Made by a program: the position numbers and the translations under genes
From: an uncultured Bacteroidales bacterium
Lineage (GTDB): Bacteria; Bacteroidota; Bacteroidia; Bacteroidales; Barnesiellaceae
Assembly: GCA_949298955.1 (NCBI GenBank)
Contig: CASFYQ010000002.1
Coordinates: forward strand, 124,001 to 188,000
Length of the DNA: 64,000 nucleotides
Direction of reading: 5' to 3'
Shown here: piece by piece, positions 46,072-55,198 of the stretch
How positions within the stretch are numbered: the stretch's first letter is position 1
How the letters are laid out: every line of letters begins with the position of its first letter
The notes under the pieces: model-generated
Told to the model about the DNA's origin: nothing
Seen by the model: only the letters and a program-made list of their open reading frames with translations
Database searches by the model: none

Positions 46072-47129
46072 CACAACAATCCTCCTACATTAGTCCTACC
46101 GGGTGCCTCGATTACACGCACCTTCTCTCCTTCTTGCAACACATGCACGCCGGCCCGCACTATCTGTTCATCGCCGGCAAGTCCGTCAAGGATAACAGCC
46201 CGACCCTCGGGGTCAATACCGCCCAGCTCGACCTGTCGCCGGGTTACCGTAGAGTCGGGACGGAAAACCCACAAGCAGGAGGAGTCGCCTGCCTGGAAGA
46301 GACTTTGCATTGGCACGGCAAAGCTCCCGGCCGAAGCCGCATCGCCCACGACAATACCCACCTCGACATTCTGTCCGGCTGTCAGTTTGCGGTCGGGCCT
46401 ATGCTCAAAAGCCAGTTGCAACCGATACAGTTGGTTACCGTCGGCCTTGGGTGCAAGCCCTGTGAGGGAGAGAGGCATCGCCTCCCCGACTCCGGCGGCC
46501 CGGCAAAAGAAGCGGGCAAAACGCCCCCGCTGCCGATACAGACTGCCCGGAATATCGACCGAAACCTCCATCTGCGACACATCTAAAAATGTAAAGAGGG
46601 GTGTCCCGGCATCGACCATCTCGGCCGGTGAAAAATTGACGGCCTGTATATACCCGTCGGCCGGTGCATACAGTTTGGTATAACTCAATTTGTTTTTATT
46701 GACCTGCAACTGTATTTCCAGTTGTTTCAGCCCGGCCGAAGCCTTTTCGTAGTCGTTGGGCGATACACTCTTCTGCTCCAACAGCTGCTCCATGCGCTTC
46801 ACCTCGTCGCTCACCTGATTGTACTGTATCTGCAAGGCCTCGACTGCCAGCCGGTAATCGGCATCATCGAGTTCTGCCAGCAACTGTCCGCGACACACCT
46901 TATCTCCCTCCTCGACATGGATACGGGAAATCTGCCCCGCCGTTTTGAATCCGAGGCTTACCTCGTGAGCTTCCTTCACGACTCCCAAATAATATTTCAC
47001 GGTTTCTTCGCTCATGACTACGGGACGAGTCAGACACACACTCCGTTCACAGGCAGCCTCCCGGTCTCTGCCGGCACAGCCACACAACAACAGGGCGACC
47101 GCCGCAATACACACATTTCGTTTCATCAT
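46071..47129 (-). CDS. RND efflux membrane fusion lipoprotein
   Basis: A 352-residue periplasmic adaptor of the HlyD/AcrA type with a lipoprotein signal (lipobox Cys near 16, LLLCGC). The lipoyl halves AGQISRIHVEEGDKVCRGQLLAEL and KLYAPADGYIQAVNFSPAEMV flank a coiled-coil hairpin (about 80-155), and a beta-barrel and membrane-proximal domain follow. Two ATGs at 47129 and 47126 are possible starts. It is the first gene of the efflux operon and is divergent from an AraC-type regulator. Confidence 0.92.
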   Translation of the reverse strand: MMKRNVCIAAVALLLCGCAGRDREAACERSVCLTRPVVMSEETVKYYLGVVKEAHEVSLGFKTAGQISRIHVEEGDKVCRGQLLAELDDADYRLAVEALQIQYNQVSDEVKRMEQLLEQKSVSPNDYEKASAGLKQLEIQLQVNKNKLSYTKLYAPADGYIQAVNFSPAEMVDAGTPLFTFLDVSQMEVSVDIPGSLYRQRGRFARFFCRAAGVGEAMPLSLTGLAPKADGNQLYRLQLAFEHRPDRKLTAGQNVEVGIVVGDAASAGSFAVPMQSLFQAGDSSCLWVFRPDSTVTRRQVELGGIDPEGRAVILDGLAGDEQIVRAGVHVLQEGEKVRVIEAPGRTNVGGLL

Positions 47130-47304
47130 ATACTGGTTTTTAATTGATTTCACAACTGCAAATTTCCCTCTTTTAGCCGACAGATGTTTGTCGCAGTCGG
47201 CGGGCTTATTGTTCAAAAGGTCGATACATAACCCTATTTAACACAAAATTACCCTCATTTATTACTCAAATAGGTATATTCGTTCCATAAATCATAACAA
47301 AACT

Positions 47305-48231
47305 ATGGAATCAAATTCGGCTCTCAACACCTTGACCCTAAACATGCTGCCCTTCGACGATCGAACCTGTGTATATCAAAACGAACTATTTATGTCAGAC
47401 AATCTCGACGATTCGAACCTCATTCCTATCTTGGCAGCCAATCCCCAAATATACCCATTCATCACCTCACCCTACCCGTTCAAGATACAATTTGCCATGG
47501 TGCTCTTCTGCCTCGACGGGCATATGCATATCAACCTGAACCTGAACGAATATACATTGCGTCGCAACACCTTATTCATTGTCTCCCCAGGTTCTATCGG
47601 ACAATGTTCGGAAATTTCGCCCGACTGCCGCGCGGCCATCATTGCTTTTACCAGTACCAAAAATTTCCCCGAAGACAATACGCAAAGTGCCCTCATCGTA
47701 CGCAAATTCCTCATCAACAATAATATATTGCAGCTATCCGACAGCGAAATGAGCGATCTGATGGAAATCTACCAACACATGCGGCAAAAGGCAACCCGCC
47801 CCGAAAAACTCTTCACCAAACAGATTATAGACTGCTATAACCAAATACTCTACTACAACATGAGCCGGTTGATGAGTCCTTATATCGAACAACAGGATGC
47901 CCGGTATGTCTCGCGTAAAAAACAGATTTTCGACCAGTTCATTCAATTACTGAAACAACACTACACCACCGAGCGAAGCATCGGATTCTATGCCAACAAG
48001 CTATGCATCACTCCCAAATATCTCTCGCAAGTGGTCTACGACATCAGCGAACGGCACGCCGGGGAGTGGATTCGCGACTACGTCATTCTCGAAGCCAAAG
48101 CGTTGCTGAAATGCGGCAAGTACAATGTGCAGCAAGTAAGCGACAAACTCAACTTTGCCAATCAGTCGTTTTTCGGCTGCTATTTCAAAAAGGCAGTGGG
48201 CTGCTCTCCTCTTGCCTACCAGAACTCATAA
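47305..48231 (+). CDS. AraC-family transcriptional regulator
   Basis: A 308-residue regulator. The N-terminal half (about 35-165) is a cupin-like sensing domain (RRNTLFIVSPGSIGQ). The C-terminal half (about 205-305) is the double helix-turn-helix, with YANKLCITPKYLSQVVYDIS as the first and VQQVSDKLNFANQSFFGCYF plus KKAVGCSPLAYQ as the second. It is divergent from the RND efflux operon over a 175-base gap and is probably its activator. The gap contains CCGACAGATG...GTCGG-type dyad bases near 47180-47203, a candidate binding site. Confidence 0.9.
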   Translation: MESNSALNTLTLNMLPFDDRTCVYQNELFMSDNLDDSNLIPILAANPQIYPFITSPYPFKIQFAMVLFCLDGHMHINLNLNEYTLRRNTLFIVSPGSIGQCSEISPDCRAAIIAFTSTKNFPEDNTQSALIVRKFLINNNILQLSDSEMSDLMEIYQHMRQKATRPEKLFTKQIIDCYNQILYYNMSRLMSPYIEQQDARYVSRKKQIFDQFIQLLKQHYTTERSIGFYANKLCITPKYLSQVVYDISERHAGEWIRDYVILEAKALLKCGKYNVQQVSDKLNFANQSFFGCYFKKAVGCSPLAYQNS

Positions 48232-48384
48232 GCAAAATCTATTCTTGACAAGACTCAACGACCTATCTAACAAACAAATAGAGAAATCGGGGCATTATCG
48301 GCATCGCCCTATCGGAAAATTCGCACCCCCCTGTTTTTACCTAAAAAATACCAAATTCAACTTTTTTTTACTAAATTATAGGTA

Positions 48385-48415
48385 TTGACCCCCCGAAAGC
48401 CCCCCTATACCTTTG
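48385..48415 (+). promoter_or_regulatory. Promoter of the porin-imelysin-oxidoreductase operon
   Basis: TTGA at 48385-48388 and TACCTTTG at 48408-48415, 19 bases apart, fit the -33/-7 consensus. The porin ATG at 48442 follows 26 bases later. Confidence 0.7.
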
Positions 48416-48441
48416 CATCGGAAATCCAAAAAAGAGAACCT

Positions 48442-49896
48442 ATGCAACGAAAATTCCTATGGCTTGCGCTGGGCCTGTCACTTGCCCTGCCGGCAGCAGC
48501 GCAAGGCGATGAAACAACAGTCGATGCCGTATCGGGGGCCACCTCGCTCCCGGCCACGAAAAGAGAACAGTTAAAAGCAGAACTGAAAGCCGAGATTCTG
48601 GAAGAACTCCGCCAGGAGCCTCCCGTCGAAGCTGCGGTGGCCGAACCGCGCAAACCCCGCCTCACTATCGGCGGATATGGCGAAGCCGTTGCCTCTCGCA
48701 ATTTTTTCAGCGACGATTATAAAAAATACCAGGATGCCCATCTGCATAAGGGCGAGAGCCACGGCCGTTTCGACCTGCCCCATGTGGTCATCTTCCTCGG
48801 CTATGACTTTGGCCGCGGTTGGAGCATGGGTACCGAAATCGAGTTTGAACACGGCGGCACCGAAAGTGCCGTCGAAATCGAAGAGGAGGAAGCCGGAGAA
48901 TATGAATCGGAAATCGAACGAGGCGGAGAAGTCGCACTCGAACAATTTTGGATTCAAAAGAGCTTCTCCCGAGCCCTCAATCTGCGCTTGGGCCACATCA
49001 TCGTGCCGGTAGGCGCCACCAACATGCACCACACCCCCACCGAGTTCTTCGGTGTATACCGTCCCGAAGGGGAGAACACGATACTGCCCTGTACGTGGCA
49101 CGAAACGGGCATCAGTCTGTGGGGCATGCTGGGCAACCAATGGCGCTATGAGGTGATGTTTCTGCCGGGACTCGACTCCGACCGCTTCAACAGCAAAGGC
49201 TGGATACACGACGGTGCCGGTAGCCCCTACGAGTTCAAGATAGGAAACACCTATGCCGGGGCCTTTCGGGTCGACAATTTCTCGGTTCCCGGCCTGCGCC
49301 TGAGTGTGAGCGGATACGGTGGCAACAGTTTCAAGAATACGCTCTATCCGCAAACCAACAGCCGCTACCGAGGTGTAAAGGGTACCGTGCTCATCGGAGC
49401 TTTCGACTTTGCCTACGACGCCCATAACTGGATTGTACGGGGACATTTCGATTACGGCCACCTCTCCGACGCCGATATGATTACCGCCTTCAATGGAAGC
49501 ATGTCGGCCTCGTCGGTATCGTCGAAGCAAGCCGTTGCATCTGATGCCATCGCCACCGGCATCGAGGCCGGATATGATTTCTTCTCATTCTCGCCCAAAC
49601 TGCACGACCGCAACCAACGCCTCTACCTCTTCGGCCGATACGACTACTACGACTCGATGTTCAAGACGCCCGCCCGCGTGCAGCACTACAAATGGTGCGG
49701 ACGCCAACGCATCGCCGCCGGTATCAACTACTACCCCATGAAATCGATTGTCATCAAGGCCGAATACAGCATCGGGTTGCTCAATGCCAACTCCTACACC
49801 TATACCGACGCCAACGGTGCAGCCCGCACAGGCCACTACAACAACGAGCCCGCCATATCGATAGGCATCGCCTACTCGGGGCTGTTCACGAGATAA
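48442..49896 (+). CDS. Outer-membrane porin-like protein with acidic loop
   Basis: A 484-residue protein with signal peptide (1-20, AAA-Q), a short coiled region (about 35-60) and a beta-barrel to the final aromatic strand ending IAYSGLFTR. A strongly acidic loop EIEEEEAGEYESEIERGGE (about 145-165) could bind cations. The LGHIIVPVGATNMHH segment and the FGRYDYYDS strand resemble porins of the phosphate-selective or short-chain type. The ATG at 48442 fits the promoter and the signal peptide. It heads an operon with an imelysin and a di-haem oxidoreductase, which suggests metal uptake. Confidence 0.72.
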   Translation: MQRKFLWLALGLSLALPAAAQGDETTVDAVSGATSLPATKREQLKAELKAEILEELRQEPPVEAAVAEPRKPRLTIGGYGEAVASRNFFSDDYKKYQDAHLHKGESHGRFDLPHVVIFLGYDFGRGWSMGTEIEFEHGGTESAVEIEEEEAGEYESEIERGGEVALEQFWIQKSFSRALNLRLGHIIVPVGATNMHHTPTEFFGVYRPEGENTILPCTWHETGISLWGMLGNQWRYEVMFLPGLDSDRFNSKGWIHDGAGSPYEFKIGNTYAGAFRVDNFSVPGLRLSVSGYGGNSFKNTLYPQTNSRYRGVKGTVLIGAFDFAYDAHNWIVRGHFDYGHLSDADMITAFNGSMSASSVSSKQAVASDAIATGIEAGYDFFSFSPKLHDRNQRLYLFGRYDYYDSMFKTPARVQHYKWCGRQRIAAGINYYPMKSIVIKAEYSIGLLNANSYTYTDANGAARTGHYNNEPAISIGIAYSGLFTR

Positions 49897-49935
49897 TCAA
49901 ACCGTATTGTTTCAATCATAAAACCATTTATTACA

Positions 49936-51159
49936 ATGAAAAGAGTTTTCAGAAATTCGTTACAACTATTTGCTTTGTCGGCCCTGCTGCTCGGCGGTGT
50001 GTCCTGCACGGAAGAAGAGAAAGATTTCTCTTGGGAAGAACAGCGCGAAACGGCATTGCAATCGGCAGCAACCGCATTCGTCGAAAAAACGGTCATACCT
50101 ACCTACACTTCGCTGGCCGATGCCTGCCTCGAACTGGCCGACCTCTGTTCCCAAATCGAAACCTCGGCCCAAGCCAATGCCTCGACCGACATCGCTGCCT
50201 CGGGCTCATTAAGCACCGCGACAAAAACGATAGTCGAACAGGCTTGTGCCAAATGGTATGAAGCCCGCAAACAGTGGGAGTTGAGCGAAGCCTTCCTCTA
50301 CGGGGCCGCCGGCGACTACAACATCGACCCCCATATCGACTCGTGGCCGCTCAACGCTACCGACCTGCAAGCATTGCTCGACGACCCGGTGCGCATGGGC
50401 ATGATGGACGCCGAGTATGCCGCCGGTCTGGGCTACGGCCTGCTGGGATTCCATGCGATTGAATACATGCTCTTCGACCACCAGATCGATGCCTCTTCGA
50501 CCACAGGCAAGGCACGCTCCGGAGCTTTCAGCCGCAAGGAAGAACTGGTCTACCTCACAGCCGTGGCAGGCGACCTGGCCAACCAATGCGTGCGGCTCGA
50601 AGCTTCATGGAAAGGACTGGCCAACGTATCGAGCCAAAAACAAACCTTGCTGACCGAAGCCGAACTCGAACCGACCTTCAACTACGGCGAAAGCATGAAA
50701 AACGCCGGTAAAGGCGGCAGCAAATACAAAAGCTACCTCGAAGCTGCCCAGGAAATTATCCAAGGCTGCTCGGACATAGCCGACGAAGTGGGTAACCAAA
50801 AGATAGGCCGCCCCAACGAGGCCGCGGCCGGAGCTTCGGAAGACCTCAGCTACATCGAATCGCCCTATGCCAAAAACTCCAAAGTCGATTTCTACGACAA
50901 CATCGTCAGCATCAAGAACGCCTATCTGGGCATGAACGTGGGCGACCCGTCGGTGAGCAACTACCTGGCCAGCATCAACCCCACGGCCGACACAGCCGTA
51001 CGCAATGCCATCGAGGCGGCATTGAACGCCATCGATGCAGCTCCAGCCCCCTTTGTCAACTACGCCGGCTCGCACAACGAGCTGTGGAAAAAGGCCACGA
51101 CGGCTTGCAACGACTTGAAAAAGGCTCTCGACGAAGCACAATCGGCCATAGGACAATAA
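49936..51159 (+). CDS. Imelysin family lipoprotein
   Basis: A 407-residue lipoprotein (lipobox Cys near 25, GVSC). The helical imelysin (M75) fold is shown by the GxHxxE motif in GFHAIEYMLF (about residues 172-181), the earlier DPHIDSWPLN segment and the FSRKEELVYLTAVAGDLANQ helix. Imelysin-like proteins of the IrpA/EfeO group are tied to iron acquisition; protease activity is doubtful. It lies between a porin and a di-haem oxidoreductase, a recurrent association for this family. Confidence 0.88.
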   Translation: MKRVFRNSLQLFALSALLLGGVSCTEEEKDFSWEEQRETALQSAATAFVEKTVIPTYTSLADACLELADLCSQIETSAQANASTDIAASGSLSTATKTIVEQACAKWYEARKQWELSEAFLYGAAGDYNIDPHIDSWPLNATDLQALLDDPVRMGMMDAEYAAGLGYGLLGFHAIEYMLFDHQIDASSTTGKARSGAFSRKEELVYLTAVAGDLANQCVRLEASWKGLANVSSQKQTLLTEAELEPTFNYGESMKNAGKGGSKYKSYLEAAQEIIQGCSDIADEVGNQKIGRPNEAAAGASEDLSYIESPYAKNSKVDFYDNIVSIKNAYLGMNVGDPSVSNYLASINPTADTAVRNAIEAALNAIDAAPAPFVNYAGSHNELWKKATTACNDLKKALDEAQSAIGQ

Positions 51160-51181
51160 ACAACACATAATTTCAAAAGCT

Positions 51182-52804
51182 ATGAAATCTTATCCCTTTT
51201 TACTGGCTTTTGCAACGGCGGCGCTGTGCGTCGCCGGTTGCACAGATGACAACCCCGACGACACACCCCGTCCCGTTACACCGCAGTTGTCGGAAGAGTA
51301 TTACACGGGCGGCCAGCTGGGTACCGCCTTCAACACCACCTCATCGGCCTTCGAACAACCGTCGGCCGCCGTCGAGAATGCCGGCATGAGCACCTCGTTC
51401 AAGAACGGTGAAGCCCTGTTCGAAAAGATTTTCACCCCGGCCTCCGACGGTTCGGTTCGCGGCGGACTGGGACCGCTCTATATCCGCACCTCCTGCATGC
51501 ACTGCCACCCGGGTTACGGCCACGGCAAACGTCAGGAAGGGACCTTCAATGCCACCGAGATAGGCAACGGATACCTGCTGGTCATCTATGACGACAACGA
51601 CAACTACATCGCCTCGCTCACAGGCATGCCGCAACTCTTTGCCGTCGAGCCTTTCAAGGCTCCGATAGACCCTGCGAAAATCAAGATTTCCTGGAAACCG
51701 TATACCGACAGCTGGGGAAATACCTTTGCCGACGGTACCACCTATGAACTGGTCTACCCCGAGGTGACAATTCCCGCCGACGCCTACTATGTCGACCTCA
51801 TCACCACCGACGGCCGCACCCTTTCGCCCGACCAGGTAAATATCCGACTCGAATCGACCATCGGCATCTACGGCACGGGACTGCTCGATGCCATCGACGA
51901 CGAGGACTTGAAAGCCGAATATGCCAAACAGGAGAAAGACAACTATTTCGCATTGAACCCCAAAATCTTCCAAAACGGCGAGTGGGTAAGCCAGTACAGC
52001 AACAACCGCCCCGGCGACGGAGGTACGGGCGAGAAGCACCCCTATCGGTTCACCTATGCCCTCAGCCGCGGCCCCTTGCAGGATGCCGCCGGCTCCAACG
52101 CCATCTGGAACATCACCAACGTGACCCGCTCGAACCGCCGCTATCATTACATGACTCAGGCTTATGCCGAGAAAGCGTCGAAAGACCCCGAGGTTCAGGC
52201 TCGCTTCTACGACTATTTCCCCGAACGGAAAACCGAGGCCGGAGTCGAACAAGACATCTACAACTATCTGATGGCGACCGACCTGCCGGTCGAGATGAGC
52301 GACGAATACTACACCGACCTGATGGTATGGCACCGGGGACTGGCTGTACCGGCAGCACGCAATCTCGACGACCCCACGATACAACGGGGCAAGCAACTGT
52401 TTACCGAGATGGGGTGCAGCTATTGCCATCGCCCCACCTGGACAACCGGTGAAGACCGCTATACCGATCCCAGCGGATTCTTCACCCGCGGCACCGAACT
52501 GCCCCGCTATCCTCACCAAAAAATATGGCCTTACACCGACCTGGTACAACACCGCCTGCACATGCAGAACGATATTCGCACCGGCTGGTGCCGCACCACT
52601 CCTCTGTGGGGCAGAGGGCTGCATCAGAAATGTACCGGCTCGTTCGAAAGCGACCGGCTGCATGACTGCCGTGCCCGCAACGTGATTGAAGCCATCATGT
52701 GGCACGGAGCCCCCGAGAGCGATGCCCGGCAGTCGGTCGAAAAATTCCGTGCCCTAAGCCGGGAAGACCGCGAGGCGGTAGTAAAATTCATCGATGCGAT
52801 TTAA
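51182..52804 (+). CDS. Di-haem oxidoreductase (DHOR, putative peroxidase/thiol oxidoreductase)
   Basis: A 540-residue exported lipoprotein (lipobox Cys at 20, CVAGC). Two c-type haem attachment motifs are seen: CMHCH near residue 104 and CSYCH near 412. The GLGPLYIRTSC start, the RGTELPRYPHQKIWPYTD block and the final WHGAPESDARQSVEKFRALS helix match the DHOR (DUF1111) family. Such proteins often travel with imelysins. It would act at the outer side of the envelope and need cytochrome c maturation, for which ccsBA lies immediately downstream. A hairpin follows. Confidence 0.88.
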   Translation: MKSYPFLLAFATAALCVAGCTDDNPDDTPRPVTPQLSEEYYTGGQLGTAFNTTSSAFEQPSAAVENAGMSTSFKNGEALFEKIFTPASDGSVRGGLGPLYIRTSCMHCHPGYGHGKRQEGTFNATEIGNGYLLVIYDDNDNYIASLTGMPQLFAVEPFKAPIDPAKIKISWKPYTDSWGNTFADGTTYELVYPEVTIPADAYYVDLITTDGRTLSPDQVNIRLESTIGIYGTGLLDAIDDEDLKAEYAKQEKDNYFALNPKIFQNGEWVSQYSNNRPGDGGTGEKHPYRFTYALSRGPLQDAAGSNAIWNITNVTRSNRRYHYMTQAYAEKASKDPEVQARFYDYFPERKTEAGVEQDIYNYLMATDLPVEMSDEYYTDLMVWHRGLAVPAARNLDDPTIQRGKQLFTEMGCSYCHRPTWTTGEDRYTDPSGFFTRGTELPRYPHQKIWPYTDLVQHRLHMQNDIRTGWCRTTPLWGRGLHQKCTGSFESDRLHDCRARNVIEAIMWHGAPESDARQSVEKFRALSREDREAVVKFIDAI

Positions 52805-52842
52805 TCGTCGCCCTACGTAAACTTACTTTACAAAGACCTATG

Positions 52843-52874
52843 AAATGCCGGCGCCTCACGCGTCGGCATTTTGA
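52843..52874 (+). terminator. Hairpin after the di-haem oxidoreductase gene
   Basis: AAATGCCGGCGC at 52843-52854 pairs with GCGTCGGCATTT ending near 52872, with one mismatch, followed by TGAGG. It may end or attenuate the operon before ccsBA. Confidence 0.6.
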
Positions 52875-52903
52875 GGTATCAAGAACCCCCTACTCCTCTA
52901 ACA

Positions 52904-55087
52904 ATGAAACTACTCAAACGAACTACATTCGCCCTGCTGGTTGTCCTGTTGTGCGTATTGACCGCGGCAACCGTCATCGAGAAAGAGTTTGGCACCCCCT
53001 TCGTCACCCGCTACATTTACCAATCGCCCGTCTTCGTGGCTCTTTGGTTTGCCTTGGCCCTGTTGGCCACCGCCTGTCTGCTGCGCCATCGCGCACTGCG
53101 TCCCGCCACCGGGCTACTGCATCTCGCCCTGCTGGTTATCCTGGGAGGAGCTTTCATCACCTGGCTCACCGGCCGACAGGGCTCGCTGCACCTGCGCCTG
53201 GACGACACGCCCACCTCGGTCTATCTCGATAGCGAAGGACGAGAACAACCCCTCCCCTTCACAGTCGCTCTCGACAGGTTCTACATCGAATACTATCCGG
53301 GCACCCGGGCGCCCCTCGATTTTGTGAGCTGCGTTACCTTCGCCGACGAAGAGCAGACCCGAAGCGAAACCATCGCCATGAACCACATCGCCCGGTATCG
53401 AGGCTACCGTTTCTACCAGTCGTCCTACGATTCCGACGGAGAGGGCTCTCGCCTCTCGGTGGCTCACGACCCTTGGGGAATCGCCATCACCTACACCGGC
53501 TACCTGTTGCTGGCGCTGTCGATGGCGGCTCAACTTCTCGACCGGCAAGGGACTTTCCGCCGCCTGCTGCATAGCCCGGCCCTGCGAGGCGTCGGGCTCG
53601 GTTTTGTCGTCGCCTTGGCCGCCACACTCCCGGCCCAAGCGGTCGAACCGGTACCGCCCACCCTGCCTCGGGAACAAGCAGACCGGTTAGGACAACTCTG
53701 CGTCTACTACAACCAACGCATCTGCCCGCTCTCCACACTGGCCCGCGATTTCACGGTGAAACTCTGCGGAAAGAGCAGCTACCGCGGGCTCTCTCCCGAG
53801 CAGGTGCTGTCGGGCTGGCTCTTCTACTACGACGAATGGAAACAAGAGCCCATGATTCGAATAAAAAGCCGAGAGGCTCGACAGCTGCTCGAAATAGAGG
53901 GTCGATATGCCCGGCTCACCGATTTCAACCGGGCCTTGCGGGACTACCGCCCGGGGCAGGCCGACGACCGGGGCGTGAGCGAAGCCAACGAGAAATTCAA
54001 CCTCGTGGCCATGCTCTGCACCGGCTCCCTGCTAAAACTCTTTCCCTATCGGTTCAACGACACTCTGCACTGGGCGTCGCAGGTCGATATGCTGCCTCGC
54101 GAATTGCCTTATGAGCAAACCGTATTTATCGGGCAATCGATGAACTATGTGAACGAACTGGTAGCCCGGCGCGACTACGCCACTCTGTCGCAAGTTCTCG
54201 AAAAGATAGGACAGTACCAGCAAAAATGCTGCGGCGAGGAGTTCCCATCGCCCTCGCGACTGCGGGCCGAACAGCTTTACAACCGCATGGGACATTCGCT
54301 CGTCCTGGCTATCCTGCTCATCGCCATCGGCGCAGCCGCCTTTGTCCGGGCCTGCCAACGCATCACCCGAGGCACACCCGGCTCTCCTTTCGTGCGACAG
54401 CTGTTGCTGGCAGGAACAGTTCTCGGGTTTGCCTACCTCTCGGGGCTGTTGATTCTGCGGGGCTATATCGCCGGGCACTGGCCGCTCTCCAATGGATTCG
54501 AGACCATGCAATTCATGGCCTGGTGCGCCCTGGGAGCTACCCTGCTCACCTACCGCCGCTTTATTCTGGTGCTGCCGTTCGGCTATTTGGTGAGCGGGCT
54601 CGCCATGCTGGTGGCGATGATGGGCGAGTCGACCCCCCAAATCACCCCGCTCATGCCGGTACTCACCTCGCCCCTGCTCTCGATACACGTTGTCCTGGTG
54701 ATGGTCGCCTACACGCTGCTGGCCTTTGTCATGTTCAACGGCATCGCCGGTCTTGTCCTCTACCGGCAGCACCGCCGGCAGTCCGAACAGTTGCAAATCG
54801 TAGGACGCATTCTGCTCTACCCTGCCGTATTCTCGCTGGCGGCCGGCATCTTTGTGGGTGCCATTTGGGCCAACATATCGTGGGGCCGCTACTGGGGTTG
54901 GGATCCCAAAGAGGTGTGGGCTCTCATCACCTGGCTCGTCTACGCCCTGGCTTTACACCCGGGGTCGTTGCCTTTGTTCAGGAAGCCGCTTTTCTTCCAC
55001 GGATTCTGTGTGGCAGCTTTCCTTTGTGTTCTCGTCACTTATTTCGGGGTCAATTTCCTGCTGGGCGGCATGCACAGTTACGCCTGA
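52904..55087 (+). CDS. Cytochrome c biogenesis CcsB-CcsA (ResB-ResC) fusion protein
   Basis: A 727-residue membrane protein fusing both subunits of the System II haem-handling synthase. The N-terminal part (to about 230) has ResB-like helices and a periplasmic part with RFYQSSYDSDGEG. After a helical linker the C-terminal half (about 455-727) has CcsA helices, including the haem-binding tryptophan-rich WANISWGRYWGWDPKEVWAL and flanking His residues. It exports haem and attaches it to CxxCH motifs. The ATG at 52904 is chosen because it begins directly at the first helix. Its location behind a haem protein gene fits its role. Confidence 0.9.
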   Translation: MKLLKRTTFALLVVLLCVLTAATVIEKEFGTPFVTRYIYQSPVFVALWFALALLATACLLRHRALRPATGLLHLALLVILGGAFITWLTGRQGSLHLRLDDTPTSVYLDSEGREQPLPFTVALDRFYIEYYPGTRAPLDFVSCVTFADEEQTRSETIAMNHIARYRGYRFYQSSYDSDGEGSRLSVAHDPWGIAITYTGYLLLALSMAAQLLDRQGTFRRLLHSPALRGVGLGFVVALAATLPAQAVEPVPPTLPREQADRLGQLCVYYNQRICPLSTLARDFTVKLCGKSSYRGLSPEQVLSGWLFYYDEWKQEPMIRIKSREARQLLEIEGRYARLTDFNRALRDYRPGQADDRGVSEANEKFNLVAMLCTGSLLKLFPYRFNDTLHWASQVDMLPRELPYEQTVFIGQSMNYVNELVARRDYATLSQVLEKIGQYQQKCCGEEFPSPSRLRAEQLYNRMGHSLVLAILLIAIGAAAFVRACQRITRGTPGSPFVRQLLLAGTVLGFAYLSGLLILRGYIAGHWPLSNGFETMQFMAWCALGATLLTYRRFILVLPFGYLVSGLAMLVAMMGESTPQITPLMPVLTSPLLSIHVVLVMVAYTLLAFVMFNGIAGLVLYRQHRRQSEQLQIVGRILLYPAVFSLAAGIFVGAIWANISWGRYWGWDPKEVWALITWLVYALALHPGSLPLFRKPLFFHGFCVAAFLCVLVTYFGVNFLLGGMHSYA

Positions 55088-55136
55088 TTCTACACTGTAC
55101 CAGCCCCACCCCGAAACAACTACCCCGTACAAAAGC

Positions 55137-55176
55137 CACGGGCCGGAGAGCAATTCGCTCCCGGCCCGTGTGCTAT
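55137..55176. terminator. Strong hairpin between ccsBA and nuoN
   Basis: CACGGGCCGG at 55137-55146 pairs with CCGGCCCGTG at 55161-55170, with an inner GAGC/GCTC stem. AAAAG lies before it, so on the minus strand it is followed by CTTTTG. It can end both convergent units. Confidence 0.78.
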
Positions 55177-55198
55177 ATATGAATGCGTATTCTCTCGA

